From Cereibacter_A sp052244495 (GTDB lineage: Bacteria > Pseudomonadota > Alphaproteobacteria > Rhodobacterales > Rhodobacteraceae), in the NCBI GenBank assembly GCA_052244495.1, contig JBQPXH010000002.1: DNA of 64,000 nucleotides, one strand, 5' to 3'. Both the position numbers and the translations under genes were made by a program. Positions 9,285-17,322 of the stretch are shown in pieces. A model generated the notes under the pieces. That model did no database searches and was not told where the DNA came from. It saw nothing but the letters and a program-made list of their open reading frames with translations. Each line of letters begins with the position of its first letter. Positions within the stretch are counted from its first letter, which is position 1.

Positions 9285-10538
9285 ATGCCCGTCCTGTGCC
9301 GAGACTGCCTCACTGCTTTCGATGGCGGCACCCGCTGCCCGGCCTGCCGCTCGCCTCGCGTGACGGCCCATCCGGAGCTTTTCGACCTTTCGATCGCGCA
9401 TATGGATTGCGATGCCTTCTACGCCAGCGTCGAGAAACGCGACGACCCGTCGCTGCGCGACCGGCCCGTGATCGTGGGCGGCGGCACACGCGGCGTCGTC
9501 TCGACCTGCTGCTACATCGCGAGGATCTCCGGCGTGCGATCGGCCATGCCGATGTTCCAGGCCCTGAAGCTCTGCCCCGAGGCGGTGGTGGTGAAGCCCC
9601 GCATGGAGGTCTATGTCGGCGTCTCCCGACAGATCCGCGCAATGATGGAGGAGATGACGCCGGCCATCGAGCCATTGTCGCTCGACGAGGCCTTCCTCGA
9701 CCTGACGGGCACCGCACGTCTGCACGGCGCGCCGCCAGCCGTCCTTCTCGCGCGCCTCTTGCAGAGGATGGAGCGCGAACTCGGCATCACGGGATCGGTC
9801 GGCCTCTCGCACAACAAGTTCCTCGCCAAGATCGCGTCCGACCTCGACAAGCCGCGCGGCTTCTCGGTGATCGGCCGGGCCGAGACGGCGGATTTCCTGC
9901 GCGCGCAGCCGGTCCGGATCATCTGGGGCGTGGGCACGGCAACGCAGAGCGCGCTGGAGAAGGCGGGAATCCGCGCCATCTCGGACCTTCTGCGGTGGGA
10001 GAAACAGGATCTCGTCGCCCGCTTCGGCCAGACAGGCGAGCGACTCTGGCACCTTGCCCGCGGCGAGGACCGCCGGCGCGTCTCGCAGGACCATGCGCTG
10101 AAGTCGATCTCGAAGGAGACGACATTCAACGAGGACACCGGCGATCCGGAGATCCTCGACGGCCACCTGTGGCGGCTGGCCGAACAGGTCTCGGACCGGG
10201 CGAAAGCGCGCGGCCTCTGCGGGCGAACCGTCACACTGAAGCTGAAGCGCACAGATTTCGCCATCGTGACGCGCCGGCATGCCTTGCAAGGCGCCACGCA
10301 ATCGGCGGACCGGATCTACCGCGAGGCGCGGGCGCTCTTCGATGCGGCGCGCTCGCCCGGTCCGTTCCGGCTGATCGGCGTCGGCATCTCCGATCTCACC
10401 CGCGGGGAGGAGGCGACGGTGACCGGAGACCTGCTCGACCCTTTCGCCGAGCGCCGTCAGGCCGCGGAACGGGCCACGGACGAGATCCGCGCCCGCTTCG
10501 GTCGGGACGCGATCATCAAGGGCCGCTCCCTGCGGTGA
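9285..10538 (+). CDS. dinB: Y-family DNA polymerase IV with an N-terminal zinc ribbon
   Basis: Error-prone translesion polymerase. The Y-family palm carries DCDAFYASVE and the catalytic SLDEAFLDLTG, followed by thumb helix-hairpin-helix and little-finger domains. Unlike E. coli DinB, the first 40 or so residues contain four cysteines (C-x2-C-x9-C-x2-C), a likely zinc ribbon. I place the start at the ATG at 9285 (417 residues), just before the first cysteine. An ATG at 9270 is possible, and neither has a clear ribosome-binding site. It is divergent from the SPFH gene and ends two bases before the convergent amidohydrolase. No SOS box was recognised. Confidence 0.93.
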   Translation: MPVLCRDCLTAFDGGTRCPACRSPRVTAHPELFDLSIAHMDCDAFYASVEKRDDPSLRDRPVIVGGGTRGVVSTCCYIARISGVRSAMPMFQALKLCPEAVVVKPRMEVYVGVSRQIRAMMEEMTPAIEPLSLDEAFLDLTGTARLHGAPPAVLLARLLQRMERELGITGSVGLSHNKFLAKIASDLDKPRGFSVIGRAETADFLRAQPVRIIWGVGTATQSALEKAGIRAISDLLRWEKQDLVARFGQTGERLWHLARGEDRRRVSQDHALKSISKETTFNEDTGDPEILDGHLWRLAEQVSDRAKARGLCGRTVTLKLKRTDFAIVTRRHALQGATQSADRIYREARALFDAARSPGPFRLIGVGISDLTRGEEATVTGDLLDPFAERRQAAERATDEIRARFGRDAIIKGRSLR

Positions 10539-10539
10539 C

Positions 10540-11400
10540 CTACTCCGCCGCGAGCGGCATGGCGGGCCGGCCCACCGAGACGATCTCGGAGACGACCTTG
10601 GCCATCAGCGTCGAGAAGGCCGGGAACCTCGCGCTCCGCTCGATCCGGCCCTCGTCCATATAGAGAGAGCGGTCGACCTCGATCTGCACGACGTGCTGGT
10701 TGCGCGACGGTCGGCCATAGGCCTGGGCGATATAGGCACCGGCAAAGGGCGCGTTGCGCACGACCCGCAGGCCCGCCGAGACGAAGGCGGCCTCGATCCG
10801 ATCCACCACCGCACGCGAGGCCGCGGCGCCGAAACGGTCGCCCAGCACGACCTCGGGCGTGGGCTGCCCGGGACGGGCGTGGGTCTCGATGGCCTCGTGA
10901 GGCATCGAATGGCAATCCACCAGAACCGCCTCGTTGAAAAGGACGCGGCTCTCCTCGATGAGGTCGCGCAGGGCCTGATGGTAGGGAACCCAGTAGCGCG
11001 CGATCCGCGCCTCTGCCTCTGCCAGCGGCATCTTGCCCCGGTAGATCTGCCGGCCGTTCGCGACGACGCGCGGAATCACCCCGAGGCCCGAACTCACGCG
11101 CGGATTGTGGGGCGCACGCAGAATGCCTTCGATAAGCGCCGGATCCATCTCATCCGCCGCCCGGTTCATGTCGACATAGGCGCGCGGGACACGGGCAAGG
11201 AGAAGGGGCGCCCCGAGAAGTGGCGCAGGAGAGAAGAGTTCATCGACGAAGGCATCCTCCGAGGATCGGAGCGCCCGTTCGTCGAGAATCGTCCTCCCCA
11301 CGAGCGACGCCGGATAGTCCCGCCCGCTGTGCGGCGAGGAGAAGATCACGGAAGTGTCGCGCCTTTCCGGGCGGATCAGCGAATAGGCGTCCGGGGTCAT
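10540..11400 (-). CDS. N-formylglutamate amidohydrolase family protein
   Basis: Predicted zinc hydrolase that releases formate from N-formylglutamate, the last step of one histidine-degradation route, or acts on a related N-acyl amino acid. Of 286 residues, the family motifs SSPHSGRDYP near residue 21, RAYVDMNRA near 75 and VDCHSMPHEA near 170 are present and supply the metal-binding His/Glu/Asp. No hut genes are nearby, so the assignment to histidine catabolism is uncertain. It stands alone, with tRNA-Val transcribed divergently. Confidence 0.85.
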   Translation of the reverse strand: MTPDAYSLIRPERRDTSVIFSSPHSGRDYPASLVGRTILDERALRSSEDAFVDELFSPAPLLGAPLLLARVPRAYVDMNRAADEMDPALIEGILRAPHNPRVSSGLGVIPRVVANGRQIYRGKMPLAEAEARIARYWVPYHQALRDLIEESRVLFNEAVLVDCHSMPHEAIETHARPGQPTPEVVLGDRFGAAASRAVVDRIEAAFVSAGLRVVRNAPFAGAYIAQAYGRPSRNQHVVQIEVDRSLYMDEGRIERSARFPAFSTLMAKVVSEIVSVGRPAMPLAAE

Positions 11401-11453
11401 CTGGCATCCTTCACCGCCCGATAGTGCTCCATTTTCTAGCTCTCCAAAACCCC

Positions 11454-11482
11454 TTGAACACCCCGCCGACTCTATTTATAGA
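11454..11482 (+). promoter_or_regulatory. Sigma-70 promoter of tRNA-Val
   Basis: TTGAAC (11454-11459), a 17-base spacer and TATAGA (11477-11482) give a near-consensus housekeeping promoter. Transcription would begin about 64 bases before the tRNA. The -10 lies inside an inverted repeat (CTCTAT-TT-ATAGAG, 11470-11483). Confidence 0.7.
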
Positions 11483-11552
11483 GCAGCGCACCGACGGGGT
11501 GCCGCCCGGTCGCCGGCTTCTGGCCGCGCAGTGGTGGCAGTCACGTCAGAGT

Positions 11553-11627
11553 GGGCGGTTAGCTCAGCGGTAGAGCACTACGTTGACATCGTAGTGGTCA
11601 CTGGTTCGATCCCAGTACCGCCCACCA
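11553..11627 (+). tRNA. tRNA-Val (anticodon GAC)
   Basis: Cloverleaf of 75 bases including an encoded CCA. The acceptor GGGCGGT (11553-11559) pairs with ACCGCCC (11617-11623), the anticodon stem is CTACG/CGTAG with loop TTGACAT, and the T arm contains GGTTCGATCCC. The anticodon GAC reads GUC and GUU valine codons. It is followed by an intrinsic terminator and then rpmJ. Confidence 0.96.
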
Positions 11628-11633
11628 TTCATC

Positions 11634-11661
11634 GCCCCCGGCCTCGGGGGCATAGTTTTTT
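11634..11661 (+). terminator. Intrinsic terminator of tRNA-Val
   Basis: Seven-base-pair stem GCCCCCG/CGGGGGC with loop GCCT, followed by ATAGTTTTTT. The rpmJ start codon is only 36 bases further on, so some read-through is likely if rpmJ lacks its own promoter. Confidence 0.85.
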
Positions 11662-11696
11662 CAAGGCGCACGCGCGCCGCGAAAGGGAGAAGAGAG

Positions 11697-11822
11697 ATGA
11701 AGGTTGCGAACTCGCTCCGCTCGCTCAAGCTGCGCCACCGCGACTGCCAGGTCGTGCGCCGCAAGGGCCGCGTCTATGTGATCAACAAGACGCAGAAGCG
11801 CTACAAGGCCCGTCAGGGCTGA
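11697..11822 (+). CDS. rpmJ: Ribosomal protein L36, zinc-free type
   Basis: A 41-residue, very basic protein (starts MKVANSLRSLKLRHRDCQ, ends QKRYKARQG) of the large ribosomal subunit. It has one cysteine only, so it lacks the zinc-binding Cys set of the classical 37-residue L36 and belongs to the longer C-minus form usual in alphaproteobacteria. GGGAGAAGAGAG precedes the ATG. It lies between two intrinsic terminators. Confidence 0.95.
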   Translation: MKVANSLRSLKLRHRDCQVVRRKGRVYVINKTQKRYKARQG

Positions 11823-11846
11823 GCGCCTGAATTCGAGGGACAGGAA

Positions 11847-11877
11847 GGCCGCCCGGGACATCCCGCGGCGGCCTTTT
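11847..11877 (+). terminator. Intrinsic terminator of rpmJ
   Basis: Stem GGCCGCC (11847-11853) with GGCGGCC (11867-11873), an inner CGGG/CCCG pairing, and a TTTT tract after it. It closes the tRNA-Val/rpmJ unit. Confidence 0.85.
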
Positions 11878-12098
11878 CATTTCGGATCACCGATGACGCA
11901 AGGGAAACGTCGATCCGCTTCGGCCGCGGATGGACCTCCTGCCGGCAGCTTCCGTCTCCCCGCACCGGCCTTCCGCTGGGGCGCATCCCGATCCCCGTCC
12001 TGTCGCGGGAGCATCGCCATCGCCTGACCCTGCGTCGGCGGCCGTTGCCAGAGAGGTGTCCGCGGCCTACCATCCGGGAACCGACAGAGGAGGTCGCC

Positions 12099-12392
12099 AT
12101 GCCACTTCCCATCGTTCCCATCGCCGTCATGGCGCTGCGCACGGGCGCGGTTGCAGGCGCGATCTGGCTCGTCCGTCGTGCGGTCGTGGCCGGGCGGACG
12201 GACCAGCGGGCCGAGGATGCCCTCGATGATCTGGGCGAAGGCCTGTTTCTGCATCGTCCGGCGGATCGCTCCCTCGACGGCGTCCGCCAGACCAATACGG
12301 CCGGGCATTTCCGGCGCAGGCTGACCTGGTCGGGCGGGGGCGTCGAGGTGGACGCGGCCTGGCTCGGCCGGCTCCGCATCCGGAGGTTCTGA
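12099..12392 (+). CDS. Hypothetical protein, 97 residues, likely one membrane helix
   Basis: Not recognised. Starts MPLPIVPIAVMALRTGAVAGAIWLVRR, which reads as an N-terminal hydrophobic helix with a basic cytosolic side, followed by an Asp/Glu-rich middle (roughly residues 37-50) and an Arg-rich C-terminus. The ATG at 12099 is chosen because GAGGAGG lies seven bases upstream; an in-frame upstream ATG at 12045 has none. It ends four bases before the GST start, so the two genes are probably one transcript. The 276 bases before it hold only the rpmJ terminator. Confidence 0.7.
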   Translation: MPLPIVPIAVMALRTGAVAGAIWLVRRAVVAGRTDQRAEDALDDLGEGLFLHRPADRSLDGVRQTNTAGHFRRRLTWSGGGVEVDAAWLGRLRIRRF

Positions 12393-12396
12393 CCAC

Positions 12397-13005
12397 ATGC
12401 GGCTCTACGCTTCCGCGACTTCGCCCTTCGTGCGCAAGGTCGACGTTGTGCTATACGAGACCGGCCTCGCCGACAGGGTCGAGCGCGTGATGGCCGGGGG
12501 CACCCCGGTCGATCCGGGCAGCCTGCCGCTGGCGCTCAACCCGCTCGGCAAGATCCCGGTGCTCGGGCGCGACGATGGGCCGGCAATCTACGACAGCCGG
12601 GTGATCTGCCGCTACCTCGATTCCCTGGCGAATGCCGGCCTCTATCCGCAGCCGCCCCGGCTTTGGGACGCGCTGACGCTGGAGGCCACCGCCGACGGCA
12701 TCCTCGAGGCTGCGGTCCTCATGGTCTACGAGGTCCGCACCCGGCCCGAGGCGAAACGGCACGAACCGTGGGTCGAGGGGCAGTGGAACAAGATCTCGCG
12801 CGCGCTCGAGGCGGTGGAATCGCGCTGGATGAGCCATCTGCACGGGCCGCTGGACATCGGCCAGATCGCGATGGGCTGCGCACTCGACTACCTCGACTTC
12901 CGCCACGGGCCGCGTGACTGGAGAGGCAGCCATCCGACGCTCGCCACCTGGGCACAGAGCTTCAGCCAGCGTCCATCCATGCTCGCGACCGTGCCGGTCG
13001 GCTGA
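12397..13005 (+). CDS. Glutathione S-transferase family protein
   Basis: Cytosolic GST fold of 202 residues. The N-terminal thioredoxin-like half begins MRLYASATSPFVRKVDVVLYETG, with the Ser/Pro-Phe-x-Arg-Lys helix start used by many bacterial GSTs, and contains NPLGKIPVL with the conserved cis-proline and DSRVICRYLD for glutathione binding. The C-terminal half is helical. The substrate is unknown; such enzymes detoxify electrophiles or oxidised thiols. Probably co-transcribed with the 97-residue gene just upstream. A perfect 8-base-pair hairpin (13021-13039) follows the stop. Confidence 0.9.
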   Translation: MRLYASATSPFVRKVDVVLYETGLADRVERVMAGGTPVDPGSLPLALNPLGKIPVLGRDDGPAIYDSRVICRYLDSLANAGLYPQPPRLWDALTLEATADGILEAAVLMVYEVRTRPEAKRHEPWVEGQWNKISRALEAVESRWMSHLHGPLDIGQIAMGCALDYLDFRHGPRDWRGSHPTLATWAQSFSQRPSMLATVPVG

Positions 13006-13763
13006 GACCCCAGAGGGAATCATTCGCGAAGCGCGAATGACAGGCCGATCCGGGCGAAGGGTAGGCCTGCGCCAGGGAACCCCTTCGGACCGAGGGGAAG
13101 CGGCGAAGCGTGCCTGGCCGAACGGGAAGCTGACGTGGGTGGCCGCGAGACGCGGCCACAGATGAAAGGGCACTATCAGGCACGACAGCGGAGGCAGTGG
13201 CCAAGCCGCAGCCGGCAGGGCCGACACGAAATCGTGAATGGGGCCTGCCTGACCGGGTTCGCTGCCCCGGTGCGCCGAGGGCCTGCCTGCGTGCCGCGCG
13301 CCCGTCTCCTGACCCGTCAACGCGTTCGTAAGAAGCAGTTTTCCGTTCGGACTGTGGCGTTTCGATGAGTCGCGCAGGCACGTCCCGGGGTTGGGTCGCG
13401 CCGGCAGCCTGAGAGGCTGCACGGACTGCGATCGGCCGGCAAGGCAGATCCGCAGGGCATTGACCCTGAAATGGGCAGGATGCGCGTCCCTTCTCCCGGC
13501 GAAGTCGCTCAGCCTCGGCCCGTCCCCGACCCGCAGCAACTCTGCCGCGCCTGCGCCCCACCGACTGCTGAATCCGACGGCATCCTGTCGCTCGTCGAGA
13601 GCACAAAACTCACCTGAAGACCCTTCGCCAATTGCCCGCTGCGCCTGTTTGTCCGCTGGACGCAACGCCGCATGGCAATTAGAAGGCGACAGGCAAGGCT
13701 GCGTCCGATCGCGGCCCGGTCATGTTGTGGGCCTGCAGCGGCCCGAGGAAGGGAGAAGTTCTC
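13006..13763. other. Long non-coding stretch upstream of the bc1 operon
   Basis: 758 bases without a supported gene in any frame; the longest open frames lack ribosome-binding sites and look like GC artefacts. It does contain strong inverted repeats: CATTCGCG-AAG-CGCGAATG (13021-13039), CCCCTT/GAGGGG near 13080, and a 9-base-pair hairpin GTGGCCGCG-AGA-CGCGGCCAC (13139-13159). It should include the petABC promoter and leader. I compared it by eye with RNase P, tmRNA, SRP and cobalamin-riboswitch signatures and found no match. Confidence 0.6.
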
Positions 13764-14327
13764 GTGTCCAACGCAGAAGATCACGCAGGCACCCGCAGGG
13801 ATTTCCTGTATTACGCTACGGCCGGGGCCGGGGCGGTGGCCACCGGGGCCGCCGTCTGGCCGCTGATCAACCAGATGAATCCATCGGCCGATGTGCAGGC
13901 GCTCGCCTCCATCTTCGTCGACGTGAGCTCGGTCGATCCGGGCGTCCAGCTGACCGTCAAGTACCTCGGGAAACCGATCTTCATCCGCCGCCGCACCGAG
14001 GCCGACATCGAACTCGGCCGTTCCGTCCAGCTCAGCCAGCTGGTGGATACCAACGCCCGCAACGCGAACATCGACGCCGGCGCCGAGGCGACCGACCAGA
14101 ACCGCACGCTCGACGAAGCCGGCGAATGGCTGGTGATGTGGGGCGTCTGCACTCACCTCGGCTGCGTGCCGATCGGCGGCGTTTCGGGAGACTTCGGCGG
14201 CTGGTTCTGCCCCTGCCACGGCTCGCACTACGACAGCGCCGGCCGCATCCGGAAGGGCCCCGCGCCCGAGAACCTGCCGATCCCGCTCGCCTCGTTCATT
14301 GACGAAACAACCATCCAGCTCGGGTAA
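13764..14327 (+). CDS. petA: Rieske iron-sulfur subunit of cytochrome bc1 complex
   Basis: Carries electrons from ubiquinol at the Qo site to cytochrome c1 in the inner membrane. The 187-residue protein has a twin-arginine-type N-terminus (TRRDFLYYATAGAGAVATGA) that stays as the membrane anchor, and the 2Fe-2S ligands in CTHLGC and CPCHGS near residues 129-154. I use the GTG at 13764, preceded by GAGGAAGGGAG, because the product then matches the length and start of the R. sphaeroides protein (SNAEDHAGTRRDF). First gene of the petABC (fbcFBC) operon, 10 bases before petB. Confidence 0.97.
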   Translation: MSNAEDHAGTRRDFLYYATAGAGAVATGAAVWPLINQMNPSADVQALASIFVDVSSVDPGVQLTVKYLGKPIFIRRRTEADIELGRSVQLSQLVDTNARNANIDAGAEATDQNRTLDEAGEWLVMWGVCTHLGCVPIGGVSGDFGGWFCPCHGSHYDSAGRIRKGPAPENLPIPLASFIDETTIQLG

Positions 14328-14337
14328 GGAACACGCC

Positions 14338-15675
14338 ATGTCCGGAATCCCTCACGACCATTACGAGCCGCGGACGGGCATCGAGAAGTGGCTGCACAGC
14401 CGGCTCCCGATCGTCGCGCTGGCCTATGACACGATCATGATCCCCACGCCCAGGAACCTGAACTGGATGTGGATCTGGGGTGTCGTCCTTGCCTTCTGCC
14501 TCGTGCTGCAGATCGTCACCGGCATCGTGCTCGCGATGCACTACACGCCGCATGTCGACCTGGCCTTCGCCTCGGTCGAGCACATCATGCGCAACGTGAA
14601 CGGCGGCTACATGCTGCGCTACCTGCATGCGAACGGCGCCTCGCTGTTCTTCATCGCGGTCTACCTGCACATCTTCCGCGGCCTCTACTACGGCAGCTAC
14701 AAGGCCCCGCGCGAGGTCACCTGGATCGTCGGCATGCTGATCTACCTCGCGATGATGGCGACCGCCTTCATGGGCTACGTGCTGCCCTGGGGTCAGATGT
14801 CCTTCTGGGGCGCCACCGTGATCACCGGCCTCTTCGGCGCGATCCCGGGCATCGGCCACGCCATCCAGACCTGGCTTCTCGGCGGCCCGGCGGTGGACAA
14901 CGCCACGCTCAACCGCTTCTTCTCGCTGCACTACCTGCTGCCCTTCGTGATCGCGGCCCTCGTCGCCATCCACATCTGGGCCTTCCACTCGACCGGCAAC
15001 AACAACCCGACCGGCGTCGAAGTGCGCCGCGCCTCGAAGGCGGAAGCGCAGAAGGACACCGTTTCCTTCTGGCCCTACTTCATCATCAAGGACGTCTTCG
15101 CCCTTGCCGTGGTGCTGCTGGTCTTCTTCGCGATCGTCGGCTTCATGCCGAACTACCTCGGCCACCCCGACAACTACATCGAGGCCAACCCGCTCTCGAC
15201 GCCGGCGCACATCGTGCCTGAATGGTACTTCCTGCCGTTCTACGCGATCCTGCGCGCCTTCACCGCGGACGTCTGGGTGGTGCAGATCGCCAACATCATC
15301 AGCTTCGGCATCATCGACGCGAAGTTCTTCGGTGTGCTCGCGATGTTCGGCGCGATCCTCGTGCTGGCGCTGGTGCCGTGGCTCGACACCTCGCCGGTCC
15401 GTTCGGGCCGCTACCGGCCGATGTTCAAGATCTACTTCTGGCTGCTCGCGGCCGACTTCGTGATCCTGACCTGGGTCGGCGCGCAGCAGACCACCTTCCC
15501 CTACGACTGGATCTCGCTCATCGCATCGGCCTACTGGTTCGCCTACTTCCTGGTGATCCTGCCGATCCTCGGTGCGGTCGAGAAGCCGCTGGCCACGCCG
15601 GCGACGATCGAGGAAGACTTCAACGCCCACTACTCGCCGGAGACCGGCGGCACGAAAACCGTCGTGGCCGAGTAA
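14338..15675 (+). CDS. petB: Cytochrome b subunit of cytochrome bc1 complex
   Basis: Membrane subunit of the quinol:cytochrome c oxidoreductase that holds two b hemes and both quinone sites. The 445 residues form about eight membrane helices. Visible are the heme-ligand helices (MHYTPHVDLAF and LLPFVIAALVAIHIWAFH), and the Qo-site motif PEWYFLPFYAILRAF. The ATG at 14338 follows AAGGAACACGCC. A C-terminal tail after TPATIEEDF extends beyond mitochondrial homologues, as in Rhodobacter. Confidence 0.97.
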   Translation: MSGIPHDHYEPRTGIEKWLHSRLPIVALAYDTIMIPTPRNLNWMWIWGVVLAFCLVLQIVTGIVLAMHYTPHVDLAFASVEHIMRNVNGGYMLRYLHANGASLFFIAVYLHIFRGLYYGSYKAPREVTWIVGMLIYLAMMATAFMGYVLPWGQMSFWGATVITGLFGAIPGIGHAIQTWLLGGPAVDNATLNRFFSLHYLLPFVIAALVAIHIWAFHSTGNNNPTGVEVRRASKAEAQKDTVSFWPYFIIKDVFALAVVLLVFFAIVGFMPNYLGHPDNYIEANPLSTPAHIVPEWYFLPFYAILRAFTADVWVVQIANIISFGIIDAKFFGVLAMFGAILVLALVPWLDTSPVRSGRYRPMFKIYFWLLAADFVILTWVGAQQTTFPYDWISLIASAYWFAYFLVILPILGAVEKPLATPATIEEDFNAHYSPETGGTKTVVAE

Positions 15676-15692
15676 GGGAAAGGACAGTGACG

Positions 15693-16541
15693 ATGATCCG
15701 GAAACTCACGCTCACAGCCGCTGCGGCGCTCGCCCTCTCGGGCGGCGCGGCGATGGCGGCGGAAGGCCATGTCCATGACGTGGACTTCGTGTTCGAGGGC
15801 CCCTTCGGGACCTTCGACCAGCACCAGCTGCAGCGCGGCCTTCAGGTCTACACCGAGGTCTGCTCGGCCTGCCACGGGCTGAAATACGTCCCGATCCGCA
15901 GCCTCTCCGACAAGGGCGGCCCCGAGCTGCCCGAGGATCAGGTGCGTGCCTACGCCGCCCAGTTCACCGTGACCGACGAGGAAACGGGCGAGGACCGCGA
16001 CGGCAAGCCGACCGACCACTTCCCGGTCTCCGCGCTGGAGAACGCGCCCGACCTGTCGCTGATGGCGAAGGCGCGCGCGGGCTTCCACGGCCCGATGGGC
16101 ACCGGCCTCAGCCAGCTGTTCAACGGCATGGGCGGCCCCGAGTACATGTACTCGATCCTGACGGGCTTCCCGGAAGAGCCGCCGAAATGCGCCGAGGGTA
16201 ACGAACCCGAAGGGTTCTATTACAACCGCGCCTTCCAGAACGGCTCGGTGCCGGACAGCTGCAAGGACGCCAACGGGGTCAAGACCACCGCCGGCAGCTG
16301 GATCGCCATGCCGCCTCCGCTCATGGACGATCTGGTTGAATATGCCGACGGCCACGAAGCGACCGTCCACGCGATGGCCGAAGACGTGTCGGCCTTCATG
16401 ATGTGGGCAGCCGAGCCGAAGATGATGGCGCGCAAGCAGGCCGGCTTCACCGCTGTCATGTTCCTGACCGTGCTGTCCGTGCTGCTCTACCTGACGAACA
16501 AGCGGCTCTGGGCCAACGTCAAGGGCAAGAAGAACAGCTGA
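15693..16541 (+). CDS. petC: Cytochrome c1 subunit of cytochrome bc1 complex
   Basis: Heme c subunit that takes electrons from the Rieske centre and passes them to soluble cytochrome c in the periplasm. The 282-residue precursor has a signal peptide (about 22 residues), heme-binding CSACH at residues 57-61, the sixth-ligand region AAEPKMMARK, and a C-terminal membrane anchor (AVMFLTVLSVLLYL). Two cysteines in PPKCAEG and PDSCKDA bracket an insertion known to form a disulfide in Rhodobacter cytochrome c1. It is the last gene of the operon, followed by a strong terminator. Confidence 0.97.
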   Translation: MIRKLTLTAAAALALSGGAAMAAEGHVHDVDFVFEGPFGTFDQHQLQRGLQVYTEVCSACHGLKYVPIRSLSDKGGPELPEDQVRAYAAQFTVTDEETGEDRDGKPTDHFPVSALENAPDLSLMAKARAGFHGPMGTGLSQLFNGMGGPEYMYSILTGFPEEPPKCAEGNEPEGFYYNRAFQNGSVPDSCKDANGVKTTAGSWIAMPPPLMDDLVEYADGHEATVHAMAEDVSAFMMWAAEPKMMARKQAGFTAVMFLTVLSVLLYLTNKRLWANVKGKKNS

Positions 16542-16561
16542 TCCTGAAGGATCGGACGGCA

Positions 16562-16595
16562 AAGGCCCCGCCCTCGTGCGGGGCCTTCTGCTTTT
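16562..16595 (+). terminator. Intrinsic terminator of petABC
   Basis: Ten-base-pair stem AAGGCCCCGC/GCGGGGCCTT with loop CCTCGT, then CTGCTTTT. It closes the bc1 operon 20 bases after the petC stop. Confidence 0.9.
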
Positions 16596-16623
16596 CGCCT
16601 GCCTGCCGCGCAGCGATCCGCCG

Positions 16624-17322
16624 TCAGTGCCCGCCCAGGTAGTCGCGCAGCGCCGGCGGCGGATCCCCGAGAAGGGCTTCCGTCCCGCGCGGAGCCTCGG
16701 CCCGGCCCTCGGCCACCAGAACCGTGCGCCCGGCAAAGCGGCGCGCATCCTCGGGGTCATGGGTCACCATCAGCACGGTGGCGCCGGTCTCGCCGGCGAT
16801 CTCTGCGACCAGCGCCAGCATCTCGGCCTTGAGCGCCGGACCCAGGGCCGAGAAGGGCTCGTCGAGCAGCAGGATCGGCCGCGCCCGCAGCAGCACCCGG
16901 GCGAGCGCCGCCCTTCCCTGCTGCCCGCCAGACAGCCGCCCCGGCCGGACCTCTCCCAGCCCCGCCAGCCCCACCCGCTCCAGCGCGCCGGCAATCCGCC
17001 CGCGATCCGAGGCGCGCAGGCGCAGGCGGGGCGAAAGCCCGAGGCCGAGGTTCTGCTCCAGCGTGAGATGCGGGAAGAGGTTCTGGTCCTGAAAGAGGAT
17101 GCTGACAGGGCGCTCGCCCGGACCCACCGGGCCGAGGTCCTGCCCCGTCCAGAGGATTCGACCCTCGGATGGGGACAGGAAACCCGCAATCGCCATGAGC
17201 AGCGTTGACTTTCCGCCCCCTGAGGGGCCGATCACCGCCAGCCGCTCGCCCTCTTCGGCGCGCCAGTCCGCGCTCAGGGTGAAGCCGCCCTGCCGGATCA
17301 GCAGGCGATCAAGATGCAGCAT
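16624..17322 (-). CDS. thiQ: Thiamine ABC transporter ATP-binding protein
   Basis: ATPase of the thiamine/TPP importer ThiBPQ. The 232 residues show Walker A GPSGGGKST, Q-loop FQDQNLFPHLTLEQN, the signature LSGGQQGRAALARVL, Walker B ILLLDEPF and switch THDPEDA. It has no extra C-terminal regulatory domain. Last gene of a thiB-thiP-thiQ operon controlled by the TPP riboswitch upstream of thiB; its start overlaps the thiP stop by 14 bases. Confidence 0.93.
   Translation of the reverse strand: MLHLDRLLIRQGGFTLSADWRAEEGERLAVIGPSGGGKSTLLMAIAGFLSPSEGRILWTGQDLGPVGPGERPVSILFQDQNLFPHLTLEQNLGLGLSPRLRLRASDRGRIAGALERVGLAGLGEVRPGRLSGGQQGRAALARVLLRARPILLLDEPFSALGPALKAEMLALVAEIAGETGATVLMVTHDPEDARRFAGRTVLVAEGRAEAPRGTEALLGDPPPALRDYLGGH

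Noticed and set aside
13006..13400. Possible RNase P RNA, tmRNA or cobalamin riboswitch
   Set aside because: Hairpins are present, but the invariant AGGAAAGTCCGG and ACAGAAA of RNase P, the tmRNA tag and acceptor pieces, and the B12-box order were all absent on both strands.
13391..13763. Open frames leading into the Rieske gene
   Set aside because: They lack ribosome-binding sites and similarity; the GTG at 13764 with a strong purine-rich site gives exactly the known 187-residue product.
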